A stretch of 64,000 nucleotides of DNA from JAAZKI01 sp012799905. Its GTDB lineage: Bacteria; Verrucomicrobiota; Lentisphaeria; Oligosphaerales; Oligosphaeraceae. The translations under genes were made by a program, and so were the position numbers. Of the stretch, positions 45,001-53,314 are shown one piece after another. The notes beneath the pieces were generated by a model. The model had not been told where the DNA came from. It saw nothing but the letters and a program-made list of their open reading frames with translations, and ran no database searches. The DNA is taken from assembly GCA_050949415.1 (NCBI GenBank), contig JBMNFR010000009.1, positions 434,001 through 498,000 of the forward strand, written 5' to 3'. The number at the start of each line of letters is the position of its first letter. Position 1 is the first letter of the stretch.

Positions 45001-46092
45001 GAGTTGACTGGCAACCCCCGCTATATCGACTTCCTGGCCCGCACCGTCGGGCCGCAGCTGCGCAAGAGCACTGGCAGCGGCTACAGCTCCGGCAAAGTTT
45101 TTACGCAGCATTACCGCCACCTGCCGCATTTGCTCTATTACCTGCGTAAGCATGGCATTACCGAGACCTCGCCTACCTTTGCCGGCAAGTCGCTCTTTGA
45201 ACGCAGCATGCTCTTGCTCAATGCACAGGGCGAGGCGCGGCTGACCCTGCCGGTGGACAATGGCATGAGCAAGGAACTTGCCTGCGAAATCGTCGTCGAG
45301 GAGCTCAGCGACGGCCAGGCAACGACAATGCGCGCCAGCTGGACAGCGCCGAGAGGCGTGTCGTACAGCCCCGATATTGCGCTGAAGGGTCTGAAGCCGG
45401 GCGCGACTATTCGCGGCCGCGTGCAGCTGGGCGACAGCAGCTTCCCCTTTACGCTGCAAGCCGTGGCTCTGCCAGCAGCGCCGGCCCTTGGCAACAAGGT
45501 CGGCTTCCTGGGCGGCGAAAAGCATTTCACGCTGGCAGCGCTGCGCAAGGCCGGTTTGCAGCCGGTGCTGCTGGAAGACCTGGCCAAGGACTCGCTGGAC
45601 GGCTTTGGCGCAGTAATCGTTGGCGGCGACGCCCTGGGCGTGAGCACGCCAATGCTCACTGCAACCACTGCCGCCGCACTGCTGGCTTTTGTTGAAGCCG
45701 GCGGCAAACTGGTCTTCTTCCAGCTTAACGACACGTATTGGGATGGCGGCTGGCTGGACGCGAGCATCGAAGTGATTGAGCCAGACGGAGTTGCTGCGGA
45801 AATCACCGTGCCGTCGCACCCGCTTTTCGCAGGCGTGACGAATATCGCCGGAGCCAAGTGCTTTGATAGCATTCTTGCGGTAGACCCTAGCTGGACGGTG
45901 CTGGCGCAAGACCGCAACAAACGGCCTTGCATCTGCGAACTGCGGCGAGGCAAAGGCGCGGTGCTGGTGATCAATCCGTCCTTTGACCGCGTGCTGCACC
46001 CACAGGACGCCAAGGCGATTGGCGTGCCGGAAAAGGTCAGCTGGCAGCTGCTGCGGAATCTCGTCGCATGGGTGCAGCAAACAGGCGATTGA
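42088..46092 (+). CDS. PcRGLX/YetA-like (PL26-type) exo-rhamnogalacturonan lyase family protein
   Basis: A 1334-residue secreted protein with a signal peptide (MLSKMRVILVLTTLGVVLSV). An N-terminal beta domain and an FN3-like module (about 185-275) precede the family core. A RIFT-barrel segment (RISEPTAFARRGWPVTSGVP, then WRDGSIKWLLCDFLAD) is followed by a beta-sandwich (GLFWMRDFWQTWPKGF) and an alpha/alpha toroid (GWMNFGDWFGERRW, HYTTVDTVHHP, GHIGGFIPED, HAHHPGNFLMACLTGD). Beyond it is an amidotransferase-like domain (GFLGGEKHFTL, FVEAGGKLVFFQLND). PcRGLX cleaves rhamnogalacturonan I from the end; a pectin-type substrate is inferred. ATG 42088 has AAGGAG six bases upstream. The closest Pfam match would settle the family. 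Confidence 0.65.
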   Translation: MLSKMRVILVLTTLGVVLSVFGQDRGMRDKLKGLVFEAEDWSEPKDAWVVDVFPPNKWALWTKEENVWAKRSMGQSLRTPHITADRATPEEGAPVLHTKITGIPAGVYEVYMNPTIRPLALSMDGGQTWFPSERHSENFLGLYDIRDGIFEMWVDDRYVNPDGHGVAYYDYIRMVPGTVPKMSEFRSFTLPNGDTQISWISSSPTLAANVHFGRDGQLDQQVTEENDRMRNHAVVLSRLKRGARYTVKVVCNINPKESIESEPFSFIAGETPKPPPTVAATIPLRISEPTAFARRGWPVTSGVPFAQGQLASTDDVRIRNPQGKIIPAQFAVLSRWRDGSIKWLLCDFLADTDTTQAQVYTLVTGADQPPTPIVELGDESPVTMARLLKRESRSEIVLADGTRLQMGPEDEFRTVDDGLIRHCIVAAGNYVDQDSNPCFRWRAQINTYGTAQPLASIRWSISNNDRRQTHALVKSATWSLNEVLPQNPMTLSDGSKTPADFRVLQDQEKHVTITPLAGDGPVVTRERMDGLFVPSLPDGFHGLFWMRDFWQTWPKGFSFNKGKMLVEFLPELPAEGYPPATDNPQEDLFIHYYWYKDGCYQFKVGMEVANDIWSVGSSTEPLEPAQWAAWLDKPLFAVADSAYYCASGAFGAINPVREGEFPEYEESFAKSFQQLEEGRVKRGEYGWMNFGDWFGERRWNWGNNEYDLPYVMAVHFARSGNLDYLRRGLEMARHYTTVDTVHHPTPRQRELVYAHSTGHIGGFIPEDNPVRQALGKVLANYRGSQDGSGGHAHHPGNFLMACLTGDRRFFEVAEMACWNQATRYTPNFDFRIERSAGWSLMNAVYAYNFTGNPYYLNAAKLYFEAIKAKQNPETGCFDLPQDQSECECPDKKEHRGGKAFATGVLLHSLARLYEIEQDPAVKDVIVKCADWLLDHSWNEKARGFRYKTGCAKYVNTGWYSVIVTEGIAYAGELTGNPRYIDFLARTVGPQLRKSTGSGYSSGKVFTQHYRHLPHLLYYLRKHGITETSPTFAGKSLFERSMLLLNAQGEARLTLPVDNGMSKELACEIVVEELSDGQATTMRASWTAPRGVSYSPDIALKGLKPGATIRGRVQLGDSSFPFTLQAVALPAAPALGNKVGFLGGEKHFTLAALRKAGLQPVLLEDLAKDSLDGFGAVIVGGDALGVSTPMLTATTAAALLAFVEAGGKLVFFQLNDTYWDGGWLDASIEVIEPDGVAAEITVPSHPLFAGVTNIAGAKCFDSILAVDPSWTVLAQDRNKRPCICELRRGKGAVLVINPSFDRVLHPQDAKAIGVPEKVSWQLLRNLVAWVQQTGD

Positions 46093-46210
46093 GGCCCTCG
46101 CCATGAGACACGATAAAACAGGCTGGCGCGGCTGCTCACGGCGCTGACTCGGGTTCCAGTACGGGAGTTTAGGCGAAGAAAGGGGTTCTTAGTCGATAAT
46201 CCACATTCAC

Positions 46211-46227
46211 CTAACCTGTTCTTAACA
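46211..46227 (+). promoter_or_regulatory. Candidate PhoB box upstream of the porin gene
   Basis: CTAACC (46211-46216), five bases, TTAACA (46222-46227): a direct repeat with an 11-bp period. A TTTAAT -10-like box starts 12 bases later (46240-46245), which is about the spacing used by PhoB-activated promoters. A similar repeat lies before pstS. Confidence 0.45.
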
Positions 46228-46309
46228 TTCGCGGTTTAGTTTAATGTGCATAGCGGTGATAAAGCATTCGGCGATCACCGACGAAAACTTTGTACAAGGA
46301 GAACCGCAA

Positions 46310-47548
46310 ATGCAAGAAAAACTAGAGTTGGGGAGCGGCAGACTAATTCCTACGGGAATGTGGAAACGTGCCATCGTACTGGGACTGGGACTCGTGTTGG
46401 GCGTCGGTGTATTGTCAGCTGCGGATGAACAAACGTTCAGTCTGCGCAAAGGCATAGATGGTCTGTCGCTGTCCGGCGACCTGCGTCTGCGCTATGAATA
46501 TGCCGATACCGACTTCAGCAACGATCCAGACGCGAACTACAAGTCGCGCTTCCGCCACCGGGTTCGCCTTGGCGGCGTGTGGAAGAACCAGGCTGAAGAC
46601 TGGGAAGTCGGCTTGGGTCTTGAAGCGGGCAGCTCGGACGGCACCAGCGCCAACCAGAGCTGGAACACGAAAAAAGTCTGGGAATCCGGCAGCGTCTATC
46701 TTGACTATGCCTACGCGAAGCATGTGTTTGGCGAAAGCGGCTTCAGCCTGACGCTCGGTCAGCAGAAGAACCCCTGGAAGAAAAGCTTTCTGAGCTTTGA
46801 CGGCGACCTCCGCCCCACGGGTGCGACCCTGGCCTATGACTATGACTTGTTCTTCGCCACCATCGGCGCCTACAACATTCGCAGCGACAGCAAAATCGGC
46901 GACGACAGCGGCCAGTCCCTGGCTAACATGTACGGCGGCCAGATTGGCATGCAGTTCAAGAACGATTCACTCAAAGGCTTGCTGGCGGCCGGGTTCTTCT
47001 ACTATGACTCCAACACCTCTGAGTTCATCGCTGACGGCATCGATTCCGATATCGTTGACGAGTTCTTCGCTGACGCCGATGATTACAACTACCAGATCGG
47101 CACCCTGTATGGCGAACTGGGCGGCAAATTCGAAGAATTTGAACTGAAAGTTCTGGGCGAAGTGGCTTTCAACTTCGGCGCTGACAATGACTTCAACCAA
47201 GGCATCGCCTATGGCCACGCCCCCGAAGACTATCGCGCCGAAAGCAACGACTTGGGTTGGCTGCTCGGCTTGGAAGCCAAATTCAGCAACTTCAAGGCTA
47301 AATACACCTACGCCCACATCGAAGGCGACTCCGTGCCCTGGTTCACTTCGGACAGTGACTTCGGCTCCGCCGCCTTGCGCGCCAGCCGTTCCACCAACGT
47401 CCGCGGACACTCAATTGGGCTGGAATACAGCTTCAGCAAGAACTTCAGCATCGGCGCCACCGCCATGTTCACCGAACTGATCGAAGCCGCGTCTGACAAA
47501 GACCGGGATGGCACCCTCTATCAAATCGACCTGGTCTACAAGTTCTAA
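46310..47548 (+). CDS. Outer-membrane porin-like beta-barrel protein
   Basis: A 412-residue protein with a signal peptide (about residues 20-40, AIVLGLGLVLGVGVLSAA). It is built of alternating, aromatic-rich strands (LSLSGDLRLRYEYADTDF, FRHRVRLGGVWKN, FSIGATAMF) and ends in LYQIDLVYKF, with the C-terminal Phe typical of outer-membrane barrels. It resembles the putative porin or Porin_O_P type. The ATG at 46310 has AAGGAG eight bases upstream. A perfect terminator follows. A direct repeat like that upstream of pstS lies 80 bases before the start, so it may be a phosphate-starvation porin, possibly for phosphate or phosphorylated solutes; that is inference. Confidence 0.8.
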   Translation: MQEKLELGSGRLIPTGMWKRAIVLGLGLVLGVGVLSAADEQTFSLRKGIDGLSLSGDLRLRYEYADTDFSNDPDANYKSRFRHRVRLGGVWKNQAEDWEVGLGLEAGSSDGTSANQSWNTKKVWESGSVYLDYAYAKHVFGESGFSLTLGQQKNPWKKSFLSFDGDLRPTGATLAYDYDLFFATIGAYNIRSDSKIGDDSGQSLANMYGGQIGMQFKNDSLKGLLAAGFFYYDSNTSEFIADGIDSDIVDEFFADADDYNYQIGTLYGELGGKFEEFELKVLGEVAFNFGADNDFNQGIAYGHAPEDYRAESNDLGWLLGLEAKFSNFKAKYTYAHIEGDSVPWFTSDSDFGSAALRASRSTNVRGHSIGLEYSFSKNFSIGATAMFTELIEAASDKDRDGTLYQIDLVYKF

Positions 47549-47575
47549 AATCCCTTCCACCTGCTCCTAAACCAT

Positions 47576-47610
47576 AGCGGCGGCAACATCCAGTTGCCGC
47601 CGCTTTTTTG
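47576..47610 (+). terminator. Intrinsic terminator after the porin gene
   Basis: AGCGGCGGCAAC (47576-47587), loop ATCCA, and GTTGCCGCCGCT (47593-47604) form a perfect 12-pair stem followed by a run of T. It lies 28 bases after the porin stop. Confidence 0.9.
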
Positions 47611-47611
47611 T

Positions 47612-47899
47612 TTAGGGGCGAGGGGCGAGGGGCGAGGGGCGAGGGGCGAGGGGCGAGGGGCTTTTTTTTAGGGGCGAGGGGCTTTTTTTTAGGGGCGAGG
47701 GGCGAGGGGCGAGGGGCTTTTTTTTAGGGGCGAGGGGCGAGAGGCGAGGGGCGAGGGGCGAGGGGCGAGGGGCGAGGGAGCTACATGCGGCAGCCGCTGT
47801 CCACAACGTCCACTCTGTCCACCATGTCCACTACAAGCGTCCCCCAAGGCTATACAACCTGCGGCAAGCGGAAGACGTACGACTCTTTTCTCAGCTTCT
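47612..47899. repeat. GGGGCGA heptamer array and GTCCAC repeats
   Basis: From 47612 to 47780 GGGGCGA heptamers are interrupted three times by GGGGC followed by eight T. From 47797 to 47830 short GTCCAC-type repeats follow. The array begins directly after the porin terminator. No gene is seen. Confidence 0.8.
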
Positions 47900-49333
47900 T
47901 TAATCCAAATCTGGGCCGCGGCGACCGTAATCCCAGATTTTTCCGGGCGTGAATGGCGGGGGTTCCGGGGCGGCTTCCGGGGTGAAGGAACGACTCATCG
48001 CAATCAAATTGTCAGCGATAATGTCGCCGGCCTCAGGAACCAGGTTGCTGTAGGCGGTCATTACGGTCTCGTAGCCGCCGCCGGTCTTCGGGTCAAACGC
48101 GGCCTTGTCCGGCACATAGCCGATGCAGTCGTTGGCCAGTTCGACTACTAAAGTGTTCGGGAATGGACTTTCCGCCTTGATGCGCAAAGACAGCGAAGTG
48201 AAGTACTCGGCTGGATTCGACAGCAGCACCGCGTCGCCGATCTGCACGGCGGTCAGGATAACGGGCTTCTGCGGCTGGAGACGAGCCAGCTCGGCGGCAT
48301 ACAGGCGTTCACGCCCAAACACGGCATCGGGATGGCCGGGATCGGCGCGGTGGGCTTCCACGTCTTCCCATGCCTTGGGCAAGGAATCGGAGCGCGGCAC
48401 TCGGCGGGCGATAGGCACGGTCTTAGTCAGACCGGCCAGCTTGGTGAAAGCGTGTCTTGGCGAGCCGCACAGCACCTTCACCGCCTCGGCGCCAACGCGT
48501 CTGCCCAAGCGTCGGCAGACCGCAACGCCAAAATCGACGCTGGTGCTCTGGTTGTTGACTTGAGTGACGTCGCCGCAGGGGCCATTGAGGACAACCACGC
48601 CGGTTTCAGAGCCGAATATGCGCTGGATGGTCTCTTCAACAAAATGGTACCAGTCAGCATGGGTGCCGGCGCTGCCGTACGTAGTTCCGTGGCAGCTGAA
48701 ATTGACCAGGCAGCCGAGCAGCGTGCCATCCTCGCGCCAGGCGCCGATGACGCCGACCGACGGGTCAGTCGGCCCGGCCGGCTCCACGATATCGGGATTC
48801 ATCTTGCCTGGATGCGAATAGGCCCGGCCATCTTTGAGGAACAGGCGTCGATTAAAGGTAAAGCCGCTTTCTTCGCCGATGCCGGTGCTGATCAGAACCG
48901 GCTCCACCCGGCGCGACGCCATAATCAGTGCGGTTGCCAGCTGCCTCGCCACCCAGTCCACATACCACTCGCTCGGCACGGCGGTGTCCTTAGTCAAAGC
49001 CGCGACCTTTGGCTCCATCAAGGCGACCAGGTCCAGGTCAACAAACGACGATGCAGCAGCGCCTGTATGCGTATGCGACGCTGAAATAATCGTTTCGTTG
49101 AATTGAAGTTTCTCCAGTTCGAGGACGTGACCGAGGGCTTTTTTGATCAGGCTGCGGTCAATTGAGCAGCAATCCACGCCCGCGATTCCGACCCGGTAGC
49201 CATCTTGTTCGAAGACAGCCGCCCTCACCTTCATCGGGCCGGTCACGCCCGTGATGAAAATCCGGCTGTAATTGCCTGCCCGCACTGCCCCGATCGGCGG
49301 GGTGATGTCCGTAGAAAAAAATCCTGCCTGCAT
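47900..49333 (-). CDS. Neutral/alkaline non-lysosomal ceramidase N-terminal domain-like protein
   Basis: A 477-residue protein without a clear signal peptide. The N terminus (MQAGFFSTDITPPIG), VGIAGVDCCSIDRSLIKKAL, ISASHTHTGAAASSF (metal-type His pair) and CHGTTYGSAGTHADW match the neutral ceramidase N-terminal domain. The position of the ceramidase nucleophile, Ser in GDVSPN, reads GDVTQVN, so it is Thr, and the C-terminal Ig-like domain of true ceramidases is absent. Such proteins are frequent in Planctomycetes and Lentisphaerota with unknown substrates; hydrolysis of an amide or ester is likely. ATG 49333 has AAGGAG six bases upstream. Confidence 0.75.
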   Translation of the reverse strand: MQAGFFSTDITPPIGAVRAGNYSRIFITGVTGPMKVRAAVFEQDGYRVGIAGVDCCSIDRSLIKKALGHVLELEKLQFNETIISASHTHTGAAASSFVDLDLVALMEPKVAALTKDTAVPSEWYVDWVARQLATALIMASRRVEPVLISTGIGEESGFTFNRRLFLKDGRAYSHPGKMNPDIVEPAGPTDPSVGVIGAWREDGTLLGCLVNFSCHGTTYGSAGTHADWYHFVEETIQRIFGSETGVVVLNGPCGDVTQVNNQSTSVDFGVAVCRRLGRRVGAEAVKVLCGSPRHAFTKLAGLTKTVPIARRVPRSDSLPKAWEDVEAHRADPGHPDAVFGRERLYAAELARLQPQKPVILTAVQIGDAVLLSNPAEYFTSLSLRIKAESPFPNTLVVELANDCIGYVPDKAAFDPKTGGGYETVMTAYSNLVPEAGDIIADNLIAMSRSFTPEAAPEPPPFTPGKIWDYGRRGPDLD

Positions 49334-49449
49334 GAACTGCTCCTTGGTTTGTTTGACTTGCATCGCTCAAATCGAATTTCTCGATTCGTCATAAAGCATA
49401 ATCCACCCAGGCGTCAAATCAACCTACGGTGATGAAAAGTTCTTGGGAA

Positions 49450-50322
49450 TCAGAATTTCTCATAATTATAGAAGAGGCATGACTCCTGGAGCAGGTGCAG
49501 GCATTTTTCCAGGAGAACGCCATTGCGATTGGGATAATCATAGCAACGGCTGGCCTGGATGCAATGGATAATGAATTGCACAGAGCGTTCAATAGCGATC
49601 GGGAGGCTTTCGCCTTGCAGCAGGGCGCCGACCATGACGCTGGCAAACAAATCGCCGGTACCGGGATAAAAGCATGGCAAGTGGCGCGCCGGCACTTTCC
49701 AGAAATTTTGGCTTTCACGCTCATAAGCCACGGTGGTGACCAAGCCCTCGCTTGACGCATCCGGCATGCTGGTGATGATGACAGTACGGGGCCCCAGGGC
49801 GGCTAATTCCAACAGCCAGTCTTTGCTCTCGGCCAACGACATTGTCTCCTGCGGCTTCTTGTTCAGAAGCAGAGCCGCCTCGGTGATATTCGGCGTAATA
49901 ATGTCCGCCTTTGCGGTCAAGCGCCGCATTTGCTCCACCATTTTCGGTTTTACGGAGATGTAGAGTTCGCCATTATCGCCCATGACCGGATCGATCACGA
50001 TCAGGGTTTCAGGGCGACGGAAGTCATCGATGATTTGTGATACAATTGCCGCCTGGTCGGGCGAGCCGAGGAAGCCGGAATAGACGCAGTCGAACGTCAG
50101 CCCCAGGCGTTTCCAATGAGCCGCGTAGTCCAGCATAATCGGGGTCAAATCGTGAAAAACATAGTCGTCAAAGCCGCCGGAATGCGTGGAGAGGATAGCC
50201 GTGGGAATGGAGCAGACCTGAATTCCCATGACTGACAAGGCCGGGATGATGGAGGCCAGCGAACCGCGCCCGAAACCGGACAAGTCATGGAGCGCAGCGA
50301 CTTTCTTAACATTAGGTTGCAT
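49450..50322 (-). CDS. Pyridoxal/pyridoxamine kinase-like (PfkB/ThiD superfamily)
   Basis: A 290-residue ribokinase-fold kinase. VAALHDLSGFGRGSLASIIP at the start is the pattern of pyridoxamine kinases (PdxK/PdxY); VIDPVMGDNGELY and FYPGTGDLFASVMVGALLQG contain the anion hole and the catalytic Asp (GTGD). The long THSGGFDDYVFHDLT loop also fits PdxY-type enzymes. It would phosphorylate vitamin B6 with ATP in the salvage pathway. The ATG is preceded by GAGG. The gene starts 21 bases after the radical SAM gene on the same strand, so they form an operon. Confidence 0.85.
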   Translation of the reverse strand: MQPNVKKVAALHDLSGFGRGSLASIIPALSVMGIQVCSIPTAILSTHSGGFDDYVFHDLTPIMLDYAAHWKRLGLTFDCVYSGFLGSPDQAAIVSQIIDDFRRPETLIVIDPVMGDNGELYISVKPKMVEQMRRLTAKADIITPNITEAALLLNKKPQETMSLAESKDWLLELAALGPRTVIITSMPDASSEGLVTTVAYERESQNFWKVPARHLPCFYPGTGDLFASVMVGALLQGESLPIAIERSVQFIIHCIQASRCYDYPNRNGVLLEKCLHLLQESCLFYNYEKF

Positions 50323-50343
50323 AGTGGTGGTTTCCTCCCCGCC

Positions 50344-51270
50344 TTATTTAGCCCGATAGCTCAAAATGCCCTTGTATTCAACTACACTCACCCGAGGATC
50401 GGCGGCCAAGCGCTGATAGAAAGCTTCCTGATTCGACACCTGGCGCGACGCCAAAAAGCCTTTCAGTTCAAACTGATTCATCGGATGCCGTCGGATGATG
50501 CCGATGACCGCTTCCACTTCATCCGGCTCGTTACTGTGGAAACGCCCGGCGACCAGCGATTCAATGGAGATGCCGTTGAGCCTCTCCACGGCCTGTGCGA
50601 TGCGCTCGTGGCTGGCTGGCCGGACATTGCTTTCGGCAGGGGGCCGCACCGGCGTATTGATGTAGACGCGGTCGTGTTTGACCTGGGTAATCCGGGCGGC
50701 CAACTTGTCCAGGCTCTCGGGGTCGTCATTGACGCCGTCGAGCAGCATCACTTCCAGCCAGACCTGGCCGGCGTAGGCATGGGAAAACTCCACCAGGCCG
50801 TTAAAGGACTCTTCGTAATCCATTCGTCCATGCGGCCGATTGATGGCCTTGTAGGACGCCTGGTCATAAGCGTCAAGTGAAGGCAGGGTCAGGTCAGCGT
50901 GCTGCAATTCCTCCCGCACCTGGGGATCGGCCAGCAAGGCGCCGTTGGTGATCACTGCCAGCGGCTTCGTGGTTCGTTGCTTCAATCCGCGCAAGAGTTC
51001 GCCCAGGCCGAGGTACAAAGTCGGCTCGCCTTCGCCTACCACGCTGATGACGTCATAGTCAAGCTGGCGCTGCTGGAAAAGGTCGAATTCCGCCAAGATG
51101 TCAGCCGGCTGGAAGAACATCCGCCTGTCTCTGATCAGATGCTTGGTGCGACCAAGTTGGCAATAAACGCAAGTATGGTTGCAGGTGCGCTCCGGAATGG
51201 GACTGATCCCGAGCGAACTGCCCAAGCGACGGGAAGGAATCGGACCAAAGACACGATTAATTTTTTCCAT
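50344..51270 (-). CDS. Radical SAM protein
   Basis: A 308-residue enzyme with FGPIPSRRLGSSLGI at the N terminus and the radical SAM cluster motif CNHTCVYC (Cys at about 30, 34 and 37). VVGEGEPTLYLGLGELL carries the SAM-binding GEPTL segment. The FGPIPSRRLG start is typical of a widespread uncharacterised group (COG0731-like, related to wyosine tRNA enzymes). The C-terminal part (QFELKGFLASRQVSNQEAFY) may bind a second ligand. The substrate is unknown. AGGA lies eight bases before the ATG. The pyridoxal kinase gene follows after 21 bases, which could point to a shared B6 theme. Confidence 0.85.
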   Translation of the reverse strand: MEKINRVFGPIPSRRLGSSLGISPIPERTCNHTCVYCQLGRTKHLIRDRRMFFQPADILAEFDLFQQRQLDYDVISVVGEGEPTLYLGLGELLRGLKQRTTKPLAVITNGALLADPQVREELQHADLTLPSLDAYDQASYKAINRPHGRMDYEESFNGLVEFSHAYAGQVWLEVMLLDGVNDDPESLDKLAARITQVKHDRVYINTPVRPPAESNVRPASHERIAQAVERLNGISIESLVAGRFHSNEPDEVEAVIGIIRRHPMNQFELKGFLASRQVSNQEAFYQRLAADPRVSVVEYKGILSYRAK

Positions 51271-51711
51271 GATGGATGTCCTACGGGAAAAGCCGCCGGT
51301 GGCCTAAGCGGCAAGAAAAGAAGCCACGGTGGGAAAAGATAATATAAACCAGGAAAATCCAACGCAAAGAGCCGAAGGCTTTTTTTAGGGGCGAGGGGCG
51401 AGGGGCGAGGGGCGAGGGGCGAGGGGCGAGGGGCGAGGGGTTTTCTGGACTACATGCCGTTCCGCCGTCCACACCGTCCACTATGTCCACACCGTCCACA
51501 GCTGGCGTTCCCCATGGCTGCAACATACAGCAAACTAAAGTTTGAACTACATACAGCAAACTAAAGTTTGAACTACATACAGCAAACTAAAGGTTGAACT
51601 ACATGCTCCTGCAAGCGAGGTACAATACGGGCTTATGCTTGAACTACACACGGCATGCATTTTTCGCTGCAAATTGCACTTTATCCAATTTATCAGTCTA
51701 CTTGCATTTCC
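51271..51711. repeat. Gap with heptamers and REP-like hairpins
   Basis: GGGGCGA heptamers run from about 51385 to 51441. GTCCAC-type repeats follow (51469-51500). Three CAAACTAAAGTTTG-type hairpins lie at about 51533-51595 with a period of about 30 bases; the third has a mutated arm. The remainder is the AT-rich upstream region of pstS. Confidence 0.7.
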
Positions 51712-51728
51712 TTAACAAGACACTAACA
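51712..51728 (+). promoter_or_regulatory. Candidate PhoB box upstream of pstS
   Basis: TTAACA (51712-51717), AGACA, CTAACA (51723-51728): two hexamers with an 11-bp period. An AT-rich -10 candidate (about 51737-51748) lies 9-15 bases further on. The pattern fits a Pho box in front of a phosphate operon. Confidence 0.55.
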
Positions 51729-51837
51729 AAGTGCAATGATATTAATATGCGTAAGGAACAGGAGACGCCGGGGCGCGGCCCCGGGAAACCCGCTGGGATT
51801 CCAACCAGCAAACATCACGACAAGGAGAAAGAAAACT

Positions 51838-52839
51838 ATGCTGAAGAAACTATCCGTCCTCGGTCTGATCTTCGCCGTTTCGGCGACGCTGACCGCCCAA
51901 ACCGTCATCAACGGCGCTGGCGCGAGCTTCCCGGCCCCTGTCTATCAGAGCTGGACTTACACGTACAGCCAGACTGGCCCGAACAAAGTCAACTACCAAA
52001 GCGTCGGCTCCGGCGCTGGCGTCAACCTGCTCAAGGCCAAAACCGTCGATTTCGCCGGCTCTGACAACCCCCTGACCAAAGAAGATCAGGAAAAAGAAGG
52101 CTTGCAGCAGTTCCCCATGCTGCTTGGCGGCGTCGTTGTCATCGTCAACCTTCCTGGCGTCAAGACGAACGAACTGAAGCTGGAGCGGTCTGTTCTGGCT
52201 GACATCTTCCTGGGCAAGATCACGCACTGGAATGACGCCCGGATCGCGAAGGCCAACAAGGGCCTGAAGCTTCCGAAGACGAAAATCACGGTGGTTCGTC
52301 GCGCTGACTCCAGCGGCACCAGCTTCATCTTCACCAACTACCTGAGCAAAATCTCGAAGGAATGGGAAACGAAGGTCGGCGCTGGCTCCTCGGTGAACTG
52401 GCCTGTTGGCATTGGCGGGCAGAAGAACCCCGGCATCTGCAACAACGTCGCCAAAATCCGCGGCAGCATCGGCTACACGGAATACACCTACGCGGTTGAA
52501 GCCAACCTGGCTTGCGCCGCGATTGAGAACCAGACTGGCAAGTTCATCACCGCTGATGTGGATTCCTTCCGCGCCAGCGCTGCCAACGCTGAATGGGACA
52601 AGGCTCCTGGATTCTACATGGTTCTGACTGACCAGCCCGGCGATCAGTCCTGGCCGATCACCGGCGTCACCTACATCCTCTATCGCAATGACACTGACCC
52701 GGCCATGCGCGAGGCTATGATCAAGTACTTCAACTGGTGCTTCACCACTGGCGCCACTGCCGCCCAGAAGTTGAACTACGTGGCCATGCCTGACAACGTG
52801 GTCCAGATGGTCAGAGACCAAGTCTTCAACAAGAAGTAA
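51838..52839 (+). CDS. pstS: Phosphate ABC transporter substrate-binding protein PstS
   Basis: A 333-residue periplasmic protein with a signal peptide (MLKKLSVLGLIFAVSATLTA). The mature start TVINGAGASFPAPVY, the phosphate-site segments VGSGAGVNLLKAKTVDFAGS and RRADSSGTSFIFTNYL, and the length are standard for PstS. It binds phosphate and passes it to PstCA. The ATG at 51838 follows AAGGAG by ten bases; more upstream starts would destroy the signal peptide. The pstC gene starts only after 834 bases, an unusual gap that includes a MITE-like insertion and its own candidate Pho box. Confidence 0.95.
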   Translation: MLKKLSVLGLIFAVSATLTAQTVINGAGASFPAPVYQSWTYTYSQTGPNKVNYQSVGSGAGVNLLKAKTVDFAGSDNPLTKEDQEKEGLQQFPMLLGGVVVIVNLPGVKTNELKLERSVLADIFLGKITHWNDARIAKANKGLKLPKTKITVVRRADSSGTSFIFTNYLSKISKEWETKVGAGSSVNWPVGIGGQKNPGICNNVAKIRGSIGYTEYTYAVEANLACAAIENQTGKFITADVDSFRASAANAEWDKAPGFYMVLTDQPGDQSWPITGVTYILYRNDTDPAMREAMIKYFNWCFTTGATAAQKLNYVAMPDNVVQMVRDQVFNKK

Positions 52840-53087
52840 TCATTTCATCCAACCGCCAATCAACGCCAACAACCACAACGAACCAAACCCCGAAAGCGGT
52901 CGGCAAAGCGCATCACGTGCAACCCTCCCGACCATCTGCTCAAGAAAAAACTATGACCAGAGACGGGACCCAGGGTCCTTGACACGACAGCGATTGACCA
53001 ACCGCTAAGGGGAGCGTCGACGCCAAGTAGGCGCCGGCGCTTCAACATAAAAGGCGCTGATTGCCAGGCGCTCTGGAATCCTCCCCC

Positions 53088-53119
53088 AGGCGGGTTCAAT
53101 TCAAACTAGGAACCCGCCT
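53088..53119. other. Strong inverted repeat between pstS and pstC
   Basis: AGGCGGGTTC (53088-53097) and GAACCCGCCT (53110-53119) form a perfect ten-pair stem with a 12-base loop, and CCTCC/GGAGG just outside can extend it. There is no T run, so it may act as an mRNA stabiliser or attenuator that lowers pstC expression relative to pstS. Confidence 0.5.
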
Positions 53120-53137
53120 AGGAGGACTGCCCTGAAA

Positions 53138-53284
53138 GTAATCGGTCGCCGATTGATACTCGGAGTTCCGACGTGCAGCGGTCTCAGGAAAGGGGCGAGG
53201 GGCGAGGGGCGAGAGTGAGCTTGGATTACGCTGTCCACCAGGCCCGCAGCAGTAGGCGGCAAATATCAATGACTGACCTATTAC
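53138..53284. mobile_element. Short MITE-like element between pstS and pstC
   Basis: The left end is GTAATCGGTCGCCGATTGAT and the right end, on the other strand, GTAATAGGTCAGTCATTGAT. The flanking octamers are CCCTGAAA (53130-53137) and GTCTGAAA (53285-53292), six of eight identical, which suggests an aged 8-bp target duplication. The interior has GGGGCGA heptamers. It is a 147-base relative of the element at 15241-15597. Confidence 0.65.
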
Positions 53285-53314
53285 GTCTGAAACATCGCGC
53301 CAATTCTCCTTTGA

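Noticed and set aside
44812..46104. 430-codon open frame on the minus strand
   Set aside because: It lies opposite the well-supported 1334-residue lyase-like gene, has no family motifs, and reflects GC-rich codon bias.
47612..47806. 64-codon open frame on the minus strand with SPLAPRP repeats
   Set aside because: It is a translation of the GGGGCGA heptamer array; no start context.
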